Counted from the stretch's first letter, positions 24,926 to 37,879 are shown. The stretch is DNA of 64,000 nt from Chaunax sp. Z400 (GCA_037577475.1 CM075187.1:21730810-21794809), one strand, 5' to 3'. Program-made: numbers and translations. The notes: generated by a model not told the origin, from the sequence alone.

Positions 24926-25364
24926 TGTCAGAACTGGGAGGAATTCTTGAACTCGTTCAACATAACTTTTGTGAATTAGTGTATGTATGAAAAGGCTAGT
25001 GTTACATGTTGGAAACGAACTGCTAATAAACACGAATGCTAGCAGAAAGCTGCTGTAAAAAAAAAAAAAAAAAGGATGATCAACTGTCAGTCAAAAGACA
25101 ATCACAGAGGTTGAATTATGTGCATTAATACTGTTCTTATCAGCTGCTTCTGCTCATATTGCCTGATAAATTTGAGCACATCAAATGATGGTGTAATTGA
25201 GCAGATACCCCAAACAGACCAAAATGCTGTCGCTCCACTCAATCATTTCTAAGCAGCACTCTCTCCACCTGCAAAGATGATGTACTCAGGGAAAACTCAA
25301 ATTTATTATAGCCGATTATTATAGTCGTTATTATTGTTATTGCTGTACATGTAAAATAAACAGT

Positions 25365-25451
25365 TCAATCTAGACCTGCTCTCTTGGAAGGTGCCTTGAG
25401 ATAACGTTTGTTGTGATTTGGCACTGTATAAATAAATTGACTTGACTTGAG
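25365..25451 (+). mobile_element. Retroelement 3'-tail fragment
   Basis: The order GGTGCCTTGAGATAACGTTT, TGTGATTTGGCACTGTATAA, ATAAATTGA and a (CTTGA)n end is the very common teleost non-LTR element 3' tail (recalled). Only the tail is present, consistent with 5' truncation. Confidence 0.7.
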
Positions 25452-25809
25452 TTCAATTTTTTCTCATTTAAAGTTTTGCAGCCCCTCAGTGTCAAGAAAA
25501 GATTTGTCACATGCATATGCTAATTGTTGTGGATTTTAATAATCTGTGATTCCAATTAGTTTTATCATTATTCAAATCTACTTAACACCTCTAAAGCTGC
25601 TTTTTGGAAGTCTGTGCTTAGTGACAGATATGAATGATTTTCTTTTTCCTGGTAAAAAACAAATGAATCATTTCCCACTCTGGTAATTACATCATTACTT
25701 AGTTTCATTGCACACACACTCAGTTCTTTATCACCCATCCATCACTTTGACCCCTGAGGTACGCAGTCTCTATATGTGTCACAACCTCCGTACGACTCTC
25801 GCTCTCTCG

Positions 25810-25810
<1 letters not shown>

Positions 25811-25870
<60 letters not shown>
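25811..25870. repeat. (AC)n microsatellite, 60 bp
   Basis: A pure AC run. Confidence 0.98.
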
Positions 25871-25872
<2 letters not shown>

Positions 25873-27968
25873 GCACACCCCCCACACACAGTAGAGAAAC
25901 ACAGCTGTCAGTGTGACCCATCAAGAAAATCTCAGGGAGAACCTTTTATCCCCTCATTCCTCATTATTTTCCATATTTGTGCCAAAATCAGAGGTCAACT
26001 TGACACCCACCACTTATGGCCCGTTGTCAGTCTGACACTGGGCAAATACAGCCCTGGTGTCACTCAGTGGGGACAGAGCCTCCAAACAGTGAGGAATGCA
26101 GATCAGGTGGAATGATGCAGAAAAATGAAAAATGGTTACACTCTAAAAGATGAGCTGTCAGATTGACCAGATTAACAGTGGCTGTGTGCTGCTTGTTCTC
26201 ATATTGAGACCATCCCTCCACCCAGCTACATACTCCATATGTACAGAGATTCATCCCCTGATGACAGAAGACTGGGATAATTTTGTAAGACACGCCAGCA
26301 TGGGCTGGCACGCACACACAGTCTATATAAGGCTGTGTCTCATTACACTGACTTTCAGATCTCCACACTGAGCAGTCAAGACGTGGTGTTGAAACAAGAG
26401 ACAGAGAAAGACAAAAGCAACAAGAATTAGCAATGTACTTCTATCTTATATCAGCTGCCATGTGCAGAAGAGAGCCGGCGTCTGTTGCTTGTCTTGTTTG
26501 TGGGTTCTAAGCAAGGTGGAATGCACATTGGAGGTGTAATGCTGTATCATCTTACGTATCGTCAGTGTAGATCTGCAGTGAAAAGTGTGTGTTGGGGAAA
26601 CTACAGAGTGTGCTCAGGGACTGTGTCCAAAAAAATAAAGCCTACAATCCTGTTGACAATCAGCGTTGTCGCAGCGGAGTTCTTGCTTCCACGTTGGCGT
26701 TTGCCTGTGTAGCATCAAGTCGTGAAAACCACAGTAACACAAAAAGCACTACTTAACACTATGTTGACAAGTGGTAAAGACTCACATACTCATAGTGTTG
26801 GAGGATGTTTGAGTCAGGGTATGGTATAGTATGGTGACTGCCATTAATGCAGCCCATGTGGGGCAGTGCATGCTTTGGGAGGATTGTGATATCCAATATT
26901 GCACAATTTTAGAGAGATGCCCGGAGACTCAGGGCTAAGTGAGAGCCCCGGCTGTGCCACCTTGGGACCTGGAGTAGATCCAAGACTCTCTGGGCGTTCC
27001 AATCCAGCCTCTCTCCCCAAGATTTTCTCGGTTGCCCAACTCAATTGAACAGTTGGGTTTCATTCCCCCCTCTCCTGCCAAGCAGAGAAGATCGGAAGCA
27101 GAGACGGTCCCCACTTTCTATTGCATTTGTGTTGTACATCCTTACATAGACTATGTGTGGTTGCCAAAGCAGCTGGTGTGTGTTACCAGTGTGTGTTAAA
27201 ATTATACACATCATCTGTGAGCTGGGGACGGACACCTCATACATATGGAATATGTAGCTGGGTCGATAAATGATCTCTTCACTCAGAGAACAGTATAGAA
27301 AATATTATAGAAAATATTTTTAAAAAGATCAAATTAGATTGTGGCGTTTATTTGATTGTCTAAAATATTAAATGCTAGTGCTAAATTGTAGCTTTTTGTT
27401 TTGATCATAAAAAGTGAGTTGGTGTTGTTCTTCAACCACTTAGCCGTTGACTGTGTCATTTCCGTCCATCAGATATTGATTTAACGAAGAGGAAAAATAG
27501 GAAATTTGAAGTATCAATGCAAAAGCATCACATCATGCAATCTAATTCCAACAGTAAACAGCATGAGGTCACCTGTGGCACAGCGGTACACTTTATCGGG
27601 GACGCAAGCTGCTTGTTAAGTGTTTCTCTCTGAGGTGAACTTTCTGAACAAGGACACAAGTATTAACTAAGTATCTTGTAAGTACTTGACATTTGAGCCT
27701 CAGCGCACCGACCAAGACAGTCTACTTCACAATAAACTCACTTCAGAACAAATGTGTGTTGGCACACTGCTCTTCTCTATTACCTATTGAATTGACCTTC
27801 ATAGCTATAAAACAGCAATCTTTATTGATATCCCCATGACATTTCTGCCAGGAGAATACATCCATTAAAGTCACTTTACATCGCCTTATTAAAACAAGGT
27901 TGTCAGTGTCATTGACAGTAGCCGATTAAATAAAGGAGAGTCAAAGAAAGTGTGTTTTTATATGTTAC

Positions 27969-28053
27969 CTGCATTGACACAGCTTGAACCTGAACTGTTT
28001 CGGCTTGAGAAAACAGCTGGGGGTCAGCAACACGCAAGGTGAACTCACCGGTC
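27969..28053 (-). CDS. fras1: fras1 exon w14 (end of CSPG repeat 1)
   Basis: The exon is 85 nt, phase 2-0. With the Arg codon shared with w13 it encodes TGEFTLRVADPQLFSQAETV, then QVQAVSMQ. G-x-F-T-L-R-V-A-D-P-Q-x-F-S is the closing strand of repeat 1, matching human YFSLKISDQQFFSEPQ (recalled). The acceptor TTTTCTTTTCTGTAG is strong and the donor is CAG-GTAACA. Confidence 0.96.
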
Positions 28054-31000
28054 CTACAGAAAAGAAAAGAAAAGAAAAAAGAAAGGAGATGAAAAGAAAA
28101 ACAGGATATTTTTAAATCACTTGAAAGCAGATCATTTACGAAACAGCCTTGAATTGAACAGGTTAAGTTTGTTCTCTCTCTTTCATGACTTAGAAACAGC
28201 CTTTAGTCAACCCAGGAGGTTTCTGGGAAAATTAGGCCTGTGAGGCTAAGCTAGTGTGTAGTCATTAGACCTAATCATGTGCTATCTCGATGAGTGGAGG
28301 ATGGTAACCTAAGCATGCACTCACTCAAAACAGCCTGCTCACACTCACTCGTCATCATCAATATCTCCTCTCCACACGTCAACTCAGCATCATCAAAGAT
28401 GAGACACATAACCCACAACTCCCTGGGGCTTGGATTGGAACACATCCAACTGTGGCTGAACATCAAATGATTTAACAGGTTGTTGGTTTAGTGAAGACTG
28501 AAAGGGAATTATGGCTACAAGCTGAACAATTTTGTTTTTTTTTTATAAAATGAAATACTTTTTTTTAACAATTGAGACTTTATTATTTATTTAACTTTAT
28601 TATTGATTTCCCACAAATCACGTAACTTTCTGTTCTTTTAATATCAATATGTCCCAAAAATGCCGGCAAGAATATATTATAAAAATGATAATTAAAACAC
28701 TACATGAGGTAATATATGATAAGGCCCAGTGCATTTAGGATTTTAGGGGTAGAAAAGTATTATAAAAGTTGTGTTTTGTTACTGAAGAATCAGCTTTTTA
28801 TAGAGGTAACATGTACTGTTCAGCAGTCTGAGAGTCTGCTACGCTTCTAAAGAATGGAAAAAACAGCTCTAGAGAAGGCCTGTGGCATTTTTAATGTTCT
28901 TCCCTTTACTAGGGAAAAACCTTTACTACTAAGGGAATCAAGCATGAGAGCATTTGTTTGTCGCTCTCCATCTGCAGCTATTATTGCCTACTCCACATAA
29001 TTTGAAAAATATGGCCATAATATGCAGATAATCCTATTTGGAGTTTTGTTGTTTCCATTAATCTAATGGCTCAAAACTGGGCAGTGAACCATAGTTTGCT
29101 CATTCACTGGCATGCTGCCATTCGAGGTCAGACAGGCTGAGTCAGTATCGACTAATGTCTTAAATAAGTTGATTCTAATTGGCTGAACAGACAATGGGCT
29201 CAACCCCAAACTGCCAGACTTTTCAGGAAAATTGGCTACAAACTGTGCTCCAGAGACAGACAGACATGTATTCTTCTATACATTCCCTTCCTCCCTGGCA
29301 CGTCACTGGCACAAACTGGGAAATCACACTGTCTTGTGCACATGCAAATGCGGCCATATTAGCTAAAAAGTGTCAATGTAATGCATCTCCAATCCATGTG
29401 CAGCTTAATGGAAATAAACTCTAACCAAGAGGCTGCATAAATCAAATGGAAGGTAGGCAGAGTGGGTGATAATAAGAGAAGCAAAAAATAAAGAAGTTCC
29501 AAAAAATAAAGAAGTACACATTTGAAGTGTTGGGTGTAAACTGGACTGTCTGAGAAAGGCCATGCAGTGCTCCACACTGCTACTGACAGTGTAAATATGT
29601 GGAGAAACATAATGAATCCATTTGCCTCCATAGGGAAGGAGAGCTCATTGACGGGTATGACGTTTATGTGAATCATTTACTGCAAGCTTCATGCAACCTG
29701 TTATTCCCCCTACACCTATCAACAATGGATCTAATGAAATGCATTTAACCAGTGATAGACCCATTCATAGGAGACACTGTCACACTGTTATAGGGCACTT
29801 TGATGATAAACCACAGCGTTCCGATTCTCTCCATACATACACCCTTTATCTTTTGTCATGTGCTGTTTTTCTTCCTGTCTTTGAAGGTTTTTGTTTTTTT
29901 CTATTTTCATGTTAACACAGCAGGCTGTGTTGCATTGATAAAGTGTATTTTTCATAGTGTTCATTTTGTCACTTATTGCCTTCTGTTAAAAAAATCCAGT
30001 CTTCAGACACTTTAGAGTCACCAGCTGAGCCAACACTGTCTTTGTCATGTCTCAGGACTGTGGGCGGAACTCAAAGAGCATGGAGAACCCACGCAGACAT
30101 GGGGGAGAACATACAAACTCCACACAGAAAAGTCCCAGGTCCTCAGCTGGATTTGAACCCAGGCAGCAGGGCTACCATGCCGCCCTCTCATGGACATCAA
30201 ACTCTCGGAAATCAAACATACCCTTTCATTTATGTTTTGCTTATTTTCCAGCATAGCATGCTGATGGTCTTTCCTTTACTACGGAGGCTCATTATACTCA
30301 TCCAGTAGCAGCAGGTATCTAATTCCATCTCTAGTAGTAGTGATGTTGATCAAGGTCAAACAACAACTACACACAACACTATGCACACATTAATTATTCA
30401 ACAGTTTCACCAGTAGTGCAAATTAACAGCAAACACTTCACACAGGTCCATGGAAAATCAGAGATGAATTTAAAAACATCTCTCTCTGCTAATGACTCCT
30501 TGAGGAATGTTAGTTCCTGCTTTGTATTCTGCATGCATTCATACAGGTAGGCACATGGTTGTGATGAGCAACATAATGCGATTAAGATTGTTGAGGTTAA
30601 ATTCTATGCTAGTGTTCCCAAAAACAAAAGACTGTCCTTTTTGTTTATGACTCATTACCTGGATCAAGAAGCAAGAGTGGGCTATTGCATTCCCAGATTG
30701 TCAACAATTACATATGTATTTTTAAATTGGTGAGAAATGGAAAAAAAGACAAAAAATGTGCAGAACATGGACCCAGTTTTCAATTTATGAATGGCACTAC
30801 AGTGGTATTGAAGTACATGTGGTTATCTTAGGAATCAATGGATTGACATATCGAATTTTGCACCATATGCATGGAAACACACTGACTGGACCTTTAACAT
30901 GTCCAACAACAATAAGCTTCTTAAGAGAATAATATTTATCATTTATGCTTGGGGCTGCCTTATTTTCCATTTTACGTCTTCCTCCTATGGCTGTAGAAAT

Positions 31001-31249
31001 CGATCTTTCTTCCTGACAACTATTGATTTTTCCTGTTTCACTATTGTCACTATAAAATGGGAACTGTAAAAGAAATAGTTCAATCTTGATTCTGAAGAAC
31101 TGACACCAATGACTGACATTTGACACTGATGTTTAATAAAGCACTTTTTCTGCTTTAAGATTTCACTGTAGCTGCAGGAAATTATGTTTTATTTTTTTTC
31201 TTTACATCATTATCCTCCTTCGTAAGAGCACCAAATCAGATCCACTGAC
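28054..31249. other. fras1 intron w13-w14
   Basis: A 3.2-kb AT-rich intron with one dispersed repeat fragment (about 30050-30200). No other feature was recognised. Confidence 0.8.
30050..30200 (+). repeat. Dispersed vertebrate repeat fragment
   Basis: The chain CAGGACTGTGGGCGGAAC, GAACCCACGCAGACATGGGG, GAGAACATACAAACTCCACA and GGATTTGAACCCAGGC is a familiar interspersed repeat of fish genomes (recalled). I cannot name the family with certainty. Confidence 0.6.
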
Positions 31250-31550
31250 CTGGCTTTGTCTTTTTGGTGTCTGAACTGGACACGGCCACTTCTCAGCTCT
31301 GCCCAGGTAAAAGTGTCGTCCCCGCTCAGTTCTCGACCTGACTTCCCTCGGCCTCCAGTCTCTTCTCCTTCCTCCCCTCTCACCAGGACCAGCCGTCCGT
31401 TACTCGGGCCATGAACGAGTTGGAAGATCAGCTGCTCAGACGGACTGTCAGGGTCCTTCACCTGCAGCAAGGTGGGGGGTAGTGGGGCAAAACTGCCAAG
31501 GGGAACCAGCAGGGAACCGTTTACTTGTAGGGCAGGTTGGTGGATGTTCA
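31250..31550 (-). CDS. fras1: fras1 exon w13 (CSPG repeat 1)
   Basis: The exon is 301 nt, phase 1-2, and is the first exon after the FU block. It reads NIHQPALQVNGSLLVPLGSF, APLPPTLLQVKDPDSPSEQL, IFQLVHGPSNGRLVLVRG, then a Gly/Glu-rich loop and FTWAELRSGRVQFRHQKDKA. Human FRAS1 has LHVNGSLILPIGSIKPL and TPTNGQLVLSR followed by FSWKDVNEKKVRFVHSKEK (recalled). NGS is a conserved potential N-glycosylation site. The acceptor is TCCTCCTCTCAG and the donor CCAG-GTCAGT. Confidence 0.97.
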
Positions 31551-31915
31551 CTGAGAGGAGGAGAGAGGGCAGAGAGAGGGGAAAACTGAAATGGATGATC
31601 TTTGTTGCTTTTATCAAAGACAAGCTGAAGAAATCTCAGATGAAAAAGGTCTCCTTTTTTTTTTTTTATCTCTGAGGCGAATCAGACACAAAATAACAGA
31701 CTGATTCTTGAAGGGAGAGAAGTCTGGCACAAATAATCAGAAGAATTATCAAAGGAAATAGTAGTTCTAAAGTAATACTGACTGACAATATATACAGTAC
31801 AACTATACTATAATACTAATACTATATATAGCTATTATAAATAAATAGCAAAAGGAAATAAATTCAAGAAAAGTAGGAAATTAAGAATGAAGAGAAATAC
31901 TGAAAGAAAATGGAA

Positions 31916-32016
31916 GTGTGTGTGTGTGTGCGTGTGTGTGTGCGTGTGTGTGTGGGTGTATGTGGGTGGGTGTGTGTGGGTGTGTGTGTGTGGGTGTGTG
32001 TGGGTGGGTGGGGGGC
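31916..32016. repeat. Imperfect (GT)n with GGG interruptions
   Basis: GT units are mixed with GGGT and CGT units, so this is an old or G-rich diverged microsatellite. Confidence 0.95.
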
Positions 32017-32785
32017 AGTGAAATCATGAGCAGCATGAGCGGTTTTGACGTGGCATTTTAGGAGTCGGCTTTAATTGGATGTGACTTCGTTTAAGCAACT
32101 TTTTAAAGATCAGCTCTCTTGAGAAGCCACATTGTAATCACATTATATCTCCTGTAATGATGTTAGTGGGCATTCTAAAATATCACACCTCTGGCAATGT
32201 CATTATATTCTGAAATGAGAATAAGTTCATAATTTAAAACACTCGTTTCTAAACTTTTTGTCTTGGCTGGCAAAAAGGAAAAGAAAAATGCAGTTTATCT
32301 CCAGACTATTACATGTGATTAACTTGTGGATTAGTGGAAGCCCAGAGGCTGAAAAATGTTGATTATTTCACAGAAATAAAGCAACCATAAAGACACATGA
32401 TAAGATATTTTTCTACTAGAATTGTACTTTCTCATTCCTCATGAATCAGTCTGCTCCTGAAGGCCTCGGGCCTCTCTGCCTGCAGGTTGACAGCCATTGT
32501 TTGAACATGAAAGTACAACACTCCTCTCATGACCCGACTCTGCAGACAAAGCTCTTTTTAAAGTTCAGGAGAACTAATTAGTACAACACTAATAAGAAAT
32601 TCCTCTTGTGGGGCTCTCAATGTTGTAGTTGGTAATTGCAACTGAAGTGACAAGACAGCAGAACCTCACTTTAAGCACATTGGTTGAAAGTGGAGACAGA
32701 AACACGACCATCAGTGACCTTCAGTAATTGCATTTCTGTCATGTGGGTCTTTTATGAATTATCTAAACACCTAACCTTCAAGTGT

Positions 32786-33473
32786 TTAAAGGTATACTCC
32801 CACTCAACTAACAGCCTAGGCGTACAAAATGCATTCCACCCAAAATGCGGCATATCAATTAATAAATATCATTTTATTATTTGGTCAAGTTTCAATCCAT
32901 AATTCAAACAAAAACATGCCAAACGAAAGGGACTTCCGTGGGTAGATTTGTTTTGGATTTCCTACCTGGCAGCCATTTCCCTGCAGCTTCCCCGTCACTT
33001 ATGCACATGCAAAAGCCAGCTGTCCGTGTCCAGATTTCGATTTCAGTAGCTCCCATCGATCCTTCTCTCCGTTTCTTTTGTTCAGGTACTCAACCGATAC
33101 AGATACTGTTACTTTAGGTCGTCCATGCTTTCTCTTCTCCATGTTGTTGCAGATTTGAAACTTCCGCAGATGCGCGTGGCGCCTTGCTTGGCCTGGAAAT
33201 CTTGGGAAGCCCTTGGGGAAGACGTACTTCCGTGTGTCGTCACCGAATTTCAAAATGGCCCTTTGTTTACTTCATATTTTTTGCCCTTCACTGGCTTAAA
33301 ATCGGAATTGTTCTCTGTATTCCGCTGTGCTAAAAATATGAGGCTGTATGTAAGGCAGCTCTATATCAGGCTGTAGAATAGCATTCGTCCTACTGAATAA
33401 AAATATCGTGGTTACTTTCAAAATTCTTCACACGCCTTGAGCAGGAAAATACTGAGTGGGAATATACCTTTAA
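32786..33473 (-). mobile_element. DNA transposon with terminal inverted repeats
   Basis: The left end TTAAAGGTATACTCCCACTC (from 32786) is the inverse of the right end GAGTGGGAATATACCTTTAA (to 33473), with one mismatch. Each end carries TTAA, so the target duplication is TTAA, TAA or TTA; this leaves piggyBac-like and Harbinger-like both possible. On the minus strand an open frame with a basic start, MEKRKHGRPKVTVSVSVEYL, spans about 33141 to 32999. No complete transposase fits, so it is non-autonomous. Confidence 0.78.
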
Positions 33474-34405
33474 GTTTTACTTCTGTTTTTGTCCAAAATT
33501 TCTGCTCATAAAAACTCCTTCATCCCAGTTAGAAAACAAAAATTGGTATTTGTTGGCCTATTCTGGTTCCAGTATAAGCACTAAGTGGCTGTCAGCATCA
33601 GGTCACTTCTCTAGATAATTTGTGAGTTGGTAAAGACTGCATATTTGTCGCTGTTAGATTAATTAGACAGTGAGGACCACATATTTTATGAGCTGTTGCA
33701 TTGGATGGACATTAACATTTAACAGCCTGGCTCAGTCCCACAGCATTAGGTTGTGGGATTTTTCTGTTGGCTTCACTGCTGTATGCCTTGGTTAATAGCC
33801 AGTTGCCAAGCAACCAGCCATGTGGATCAGCTTCGTGGATTTGTTTTTATGTGACGTCTTGAGGTCATTTGCATTATTTATGTGGCTTTCTTGATTTAAT
33901 TTGCATATAATTAGAATACTCTGCACTGTGGTATTTTGACTTGGATAAGACAGACTGTAAGATTTAAATTAATGTAATGTTTCTTTGTTTAGCTTTATTA
34001 GAAGGTATATTTTTCTAAAAACATGGCTACTGCATGTGACCTGTCACTGATGCAGACCTGTAACACAGTGAACCAATACTTTCAAAATAAGAGCTTACAC
34101 CTCATTAATTAGTGGAGAAGCCCAACAGAGCTTATGACGAACCATATAAAAACCTCATGCTGCTAATTACTGAACTGCTGTGATGTGATGATTTTACCTG
34201 AGGATTTTCAACCAGGTGTGCCTAGAGGTAGGATGATTGACAGTATACGTGTTAATTCCTTGAGAGCAGGCAATCTTGACTTAAATAAAATACAGCTCAA
34301 TTTGTCGATCCTCTCTTAGTAATTGGGGTCATTTTGTGCAATGGGGCAATGACCATTTTTCACAGTACTGTGTAAGCATAAAACAGACAGACACCCCTTT
34401 ATTAC

Positions 34406-34546
34406 CATGGCAAGTCCTGGTCTTCTGGTCTGCATAATATCCATGTCCACAGTTGGGTGTGCAGTATCCTTCCATGAGGTAGGTTTGGTCATGACAAGCT
34501 CTGCAGTGTCCAATCTCATCACACAGCACACAGTCTGAGGAGCAAG
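34406..34546 (-). CDS. fras1: fras1 exon w12 (last FU repeat, FU14)
   Basis: The exon is 141 nt, phase 1-1: CSSDCVLCDEIGHCRACHDQ, then TYLMEGYCTPNCGHGYYADQ and KTRTCHG. All eight cysteines of the FU repeat are present (C-x3-C-x2-C, C-x2-C, C-x3-C, C). The next exon is CSPG repeat 1, so this is the last furin-like unit, as in human. The acceptor is TTCTTCTTTAG and the donor CATG-GTAATA. Confidence 0.96.
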
Positions 34547-34971
34547 CTAAAGAAGAAATGTTTTGAAAGTTTTTACATTTGTTCACTAATTGGTTTTCCT
34601 TTGTGCTGGTATTTATTCTGCAGTTATTTTGCAAGCAAAGCAATTTTCAAACTTTCATTGTCACATTTCTATTTGTAGTAACTATTAAATCCTTTACATG
34701 TCGGACACTATGTTTCTATTATAATATAAAAGGACATGGACTCCCTTTTGCTAGTTAATAGCACATAATCTGGTGGCAAAATAAGACACAAACAGTTAAT
34801 TAAGCAGTCATAGGTGTGTTTTGGGTATAACATGAATTATATCAAACAAAGTGTCATTTCCCATTCCATTTACCTTGCACAGATTCCCACTCATGAAACC
34901 ATGTCCTGGACTCCTTAAATAGGTTAAAACATGAAGGATTCCATTGTGTTCAACAAAGTCTCAACTCTTAC
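34547..34971. other. fras1 intron w11-w12
   Basis: A 425-nt AT-rich intron; nothing else seen. Confidence 0.85.
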
Positions 34972-35112
34972 GTTTGCAGACTTGGGAGGACGCGTCCAGG
35001 AAGTAGTTTCTGCCACATTCGAGCACACACTGACCCTGCAGGGTGGCGTAGGGAGGCTGACATTGCTGGCACTGTCCAGGACCCCAACACTTCATACAGT
35101 GATCATCACAGC
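34972..35112 (-). CDS. fras1: fras1 exon w11 (FU13)
   Basis: The exon is 141 nt, phase 1-1: CDDHCMKCWGPGQCQQCQPP, then YATLQGQCVLECGRNYFLDA and SSQVCK. It has eight cysteines. Human FU13 reads CDSYCLQCQGPHECTRCKGP, also with a one-residue-shortened second spacer (recalled). The acceptor is CTGTCTGCCAG and the donor AAAC-GTAAGA. Confidence 0.96.
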
Positions 35113-35300
35113 CTGGCAGACAGAGACAGACACACACAGAGCATTAAACTCTATGATGAAACAAAAATTACACTCAGGTGACACAAAGTTGTGGCTTTTT
35201 TTTAATAAGACTTTTAATGCACTTTTACTTTATTTGTAGGGTTCTATGAATTATATTCCGATGATGATTGGAAGAAAAAATTGCATATGTTAAAGATATT

Positions 35301-35346
<46 letters not shown>

Positions 35347-35595
35347 ATTAAATGTACTTTAAGGATTTTTACCAGAGGGATTTGACAACTATTTTGACAA
35401 CTACTGTATTTGAAAAGAGGTCTTTTAAGGAACATTTTGGATCTGTTTAAATAAGAAAATAGAGCAAGTGGTAACTAATGCACAAACGTAAAAGAGAAAA
35501 AAACATATATTCTTGCAACTGATGTTAATGTTTACACATATTTATCCTTCATTTGTGTGATGTGGCTCAGCCTATCTGCTATTTGGTGGACTGAC
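35113..35595. other. fras1 intron w10-w11
   Basis: A 483-nt intron dominated by an (ATT)n trinucleotide run at 35302-35345. Confidence 0.88.
35302..35345. repeat. (ATT)n microsatellite, 44 bp
   Basis: A pure ATT run of about 14 units. Confidence 0.98.
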
Positions 35596-35736
35596 TGAGG
35601 CATTTGTCTCCATCCTGATAGAATCCAAGAGAGCACCCCTGGGTGCACACTCCATCCTGCAACACGTATCCCTCCATGCACAGCAGGCAGTCTGTCCGCA
35701 GAGGGCCATTACAGGCGTTACAGCTCCAGTCGCACT
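35596..35736 (-). CDS. fras1: fras1 exon w10 (FU12)
   Basis: The exon is 141 nt, phase 1-1. The first codon, shared with w9, gives Glu: ECDWSCNACNGPLRTDCLLC, then MEGYVLQDGVCTQGCSLGFY and QDGDKCL. Human has ECDWSCSACSGPLKTDCLQC (recalled), the best single match in the window. It has eight cysteines. The donor CTCA-GTCAGT is a little weak and the acceptor is CCTATTTCTAG. Confidence 0.97.
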
Positions 35737-37879
35737 CTAGAAATAGGATGGAGGGCAGCAGCATAGCATAGCAGCAGAAGAGAGGGAGGGAGAAGAGGAA
35801 GATGAATAAACTTTTTTCAACAGGAGGTTTATTTAAGCCCATTTGTGTTATTTGTTTCTCGACATCTGCTGTGTTGGTGCTCTGCCCCATTAATATTAAC
35901 AAGAAAATTTAACACAATTAGGACAAATAAAACTGGGGTGATTATATCTAATGCAAAATGTATAATTATGACACTGGAAAGTAAGTAAAACCACATTAGT
36001 TGCTCTGAGGGACTGAAATGGTCATTATAAGGAAAACCAAGTTGAAATAATAAGGCTGTAATTGTTGGTCAAAAAGTTTTTTCACCTGAGAGGACATGGT
36101 GAAATGAAATAATAAAGTCGCTTGAGGGGACTGGTCACAGTAAATGTCTAATTTAACAAGCTATGAGCACAAAATTGGTGGTAATTGGTGGTAATATTTT
36201 GTTTTATTAACAACAAATGACTCATTTATTCTGTGGGAACATGAATGCATCAAATCTCAAGACAATCTGTTAATACCTCCCAAGAAATTTCACTAAAGAA
36301 CATGAACTGTCAACGTGCTGGGGGTGTTCTAAAAGTAAATCAGAGGACTGCAAAGCCATTAGGTTAAACTGTCTTGGAACCATGACCGTCTGTGGGGTAA
36401 TGCATACCAATTGCCTCACGCCCAAAGTCAGCTGAGCCCAACCTCTCTCTTGCTTGTCTCTCCGTTGCCTGGCTGAACCTGCATGTCTTTGTCATCACTG
36501 CAGACACGAGTCCTGACTATTCCTGTCATCAAACTGACCTCATTAGAATTTGTAGGATGTGTTTGATCTCAGTTCACTCACTGGGAGGCTGCTGAACCTG
36601 GTTCTGTTGCCCTCTTGCTGAGCTCCAGCTCTGGTGCCAATTGTGGTACCACTCCCCAGTGAGTCCCACCACCATGACTCTAAAAACCCTCCTTTTCTCT
36701 AGCAGTAGTTAATGGTAACTACGGTGATATGCTGCCCTCAACTTGTTTGGTGGCCAATTCTCACATATTGCACCTTTAAAAGGACATAACATTCATAAAA
36801 CATCTTTAAATCCTCTTACGTGACAAGGGAGAAGAAAAAAGAAGCTACAGTGTAAAATAAAAAAGTGGGGCCTTGCAAAAGGAGTCAAGAGGTAAATTAG
36901 GGGTTTGTAAAGTAGACTGTTGAGGATTTTATAAGAGATTCTCTGAGGGAACTTTAAAAGGAAGCTGAATGCTCCCAGAGGTTCCTCAAAGCCCTTCAAT
37001 TTTCAGAGAGTAGCAAGGAGTGCTGCTTTCTAACAGTCTAGGCTCATCCAAGGTTTGCTGGATTACCCAGATGGTGGCTACAGCTAGCTTGGGGCATAAA
37101 CACAGTGTCACAGGCTGTGCAGCTAAAACAACCTGTTGAAATGTGAGGCATGCCTACCTGCCTCACAGGAAATCAAACTCTAGCCACTGACATTTAGCTT
37201 AGCTGCTAATCAAACAACAAACAGACAGCAGTGGTTTCAGGGGTCAGTTGCTTTGACAATTGAACCAAATCCCTGATAAAGGGCAGTCTGCAAGGTGTCA
37301 TTTGTGGGAAGCAGGCTTTATGTAAATTAAAGTGGATATCTGTGATTTGACAGCATGACAACACAGGTGGGTTGTTCACATTCTGGACCTAAGTCCCATC
37401 TTTATCCACTGAGATAAACACAAAGTAGAAAAGAGGCAAAACATATTTCACGTCTTATTTGTGAGCTGCCATAAAAGGAGTCAGATTCATTCTGACAGGA
37501 TGTGGTCTTGGCTGGTTAGTGGTTAATTAAATATATGAACAGAGTTATTGTCTGCATAATTTTACAACAGGATATGTTATACAGTCTGGATGTGGATCCA
37601 ATATGAGGCTCATTCGTCAACTTCCCTCCACACTGGAAGACATAATATTGATTTAAAACGCATACAAAATTTGCATATATGGTCCAATAGTTTATTACTT
37701 GATCAATGGACCCCATAAACTAAATGTAACTCACTACCCCACATGCAATTTGGATGGAGACTAATTTATGAATATGATAAAAGACGTACTACACATCATC
37801 ATTATTAATCCAGTGCTTCCCCTCAGCCTCCCTGTACCACTGCAGTGTGTGTTGCGTTGTCATGGTAATGGCGGTGTAC
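35737..37879. other. fras1 intron w9-w10
   Basis: A 2.1-kb intron of AT-rich unique-looking sequence; nothing recognised. Confidence 0.8.

Larger units (their letters stand above)
21632..27968. other. fras1 intron w14-w15
   Basis: A 6.3-kb intron with copy B of the duplication (24286-24925), poly-T (24184-24199), poly-A (25058-25074), a LINE/SINE-type tail (25365-25451) and a CA microsatellite (25811-25870). A GC-richer island lies at 22860-23040. No gene was seen. Confidence 0.85.
31551..34405. other. fras1 intron w12-w13
   Basis: A 2.9-kb intron separating the FU and CSPG blocks. It holds an imperfect GT/GGGT repeat (31916-32016) and a transposon with terminal inverted repeats (32786-33473). 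Confidence 0.85.

Noticed and set aside
24376..24990. 204-codon plus-strand open frame, partly shared at 19813-20118
   Set aside because: It lies within the duplicated repeat. The two copies differ by frame-breaking indels, there is no recognisable domain, and no splice or promoter context.
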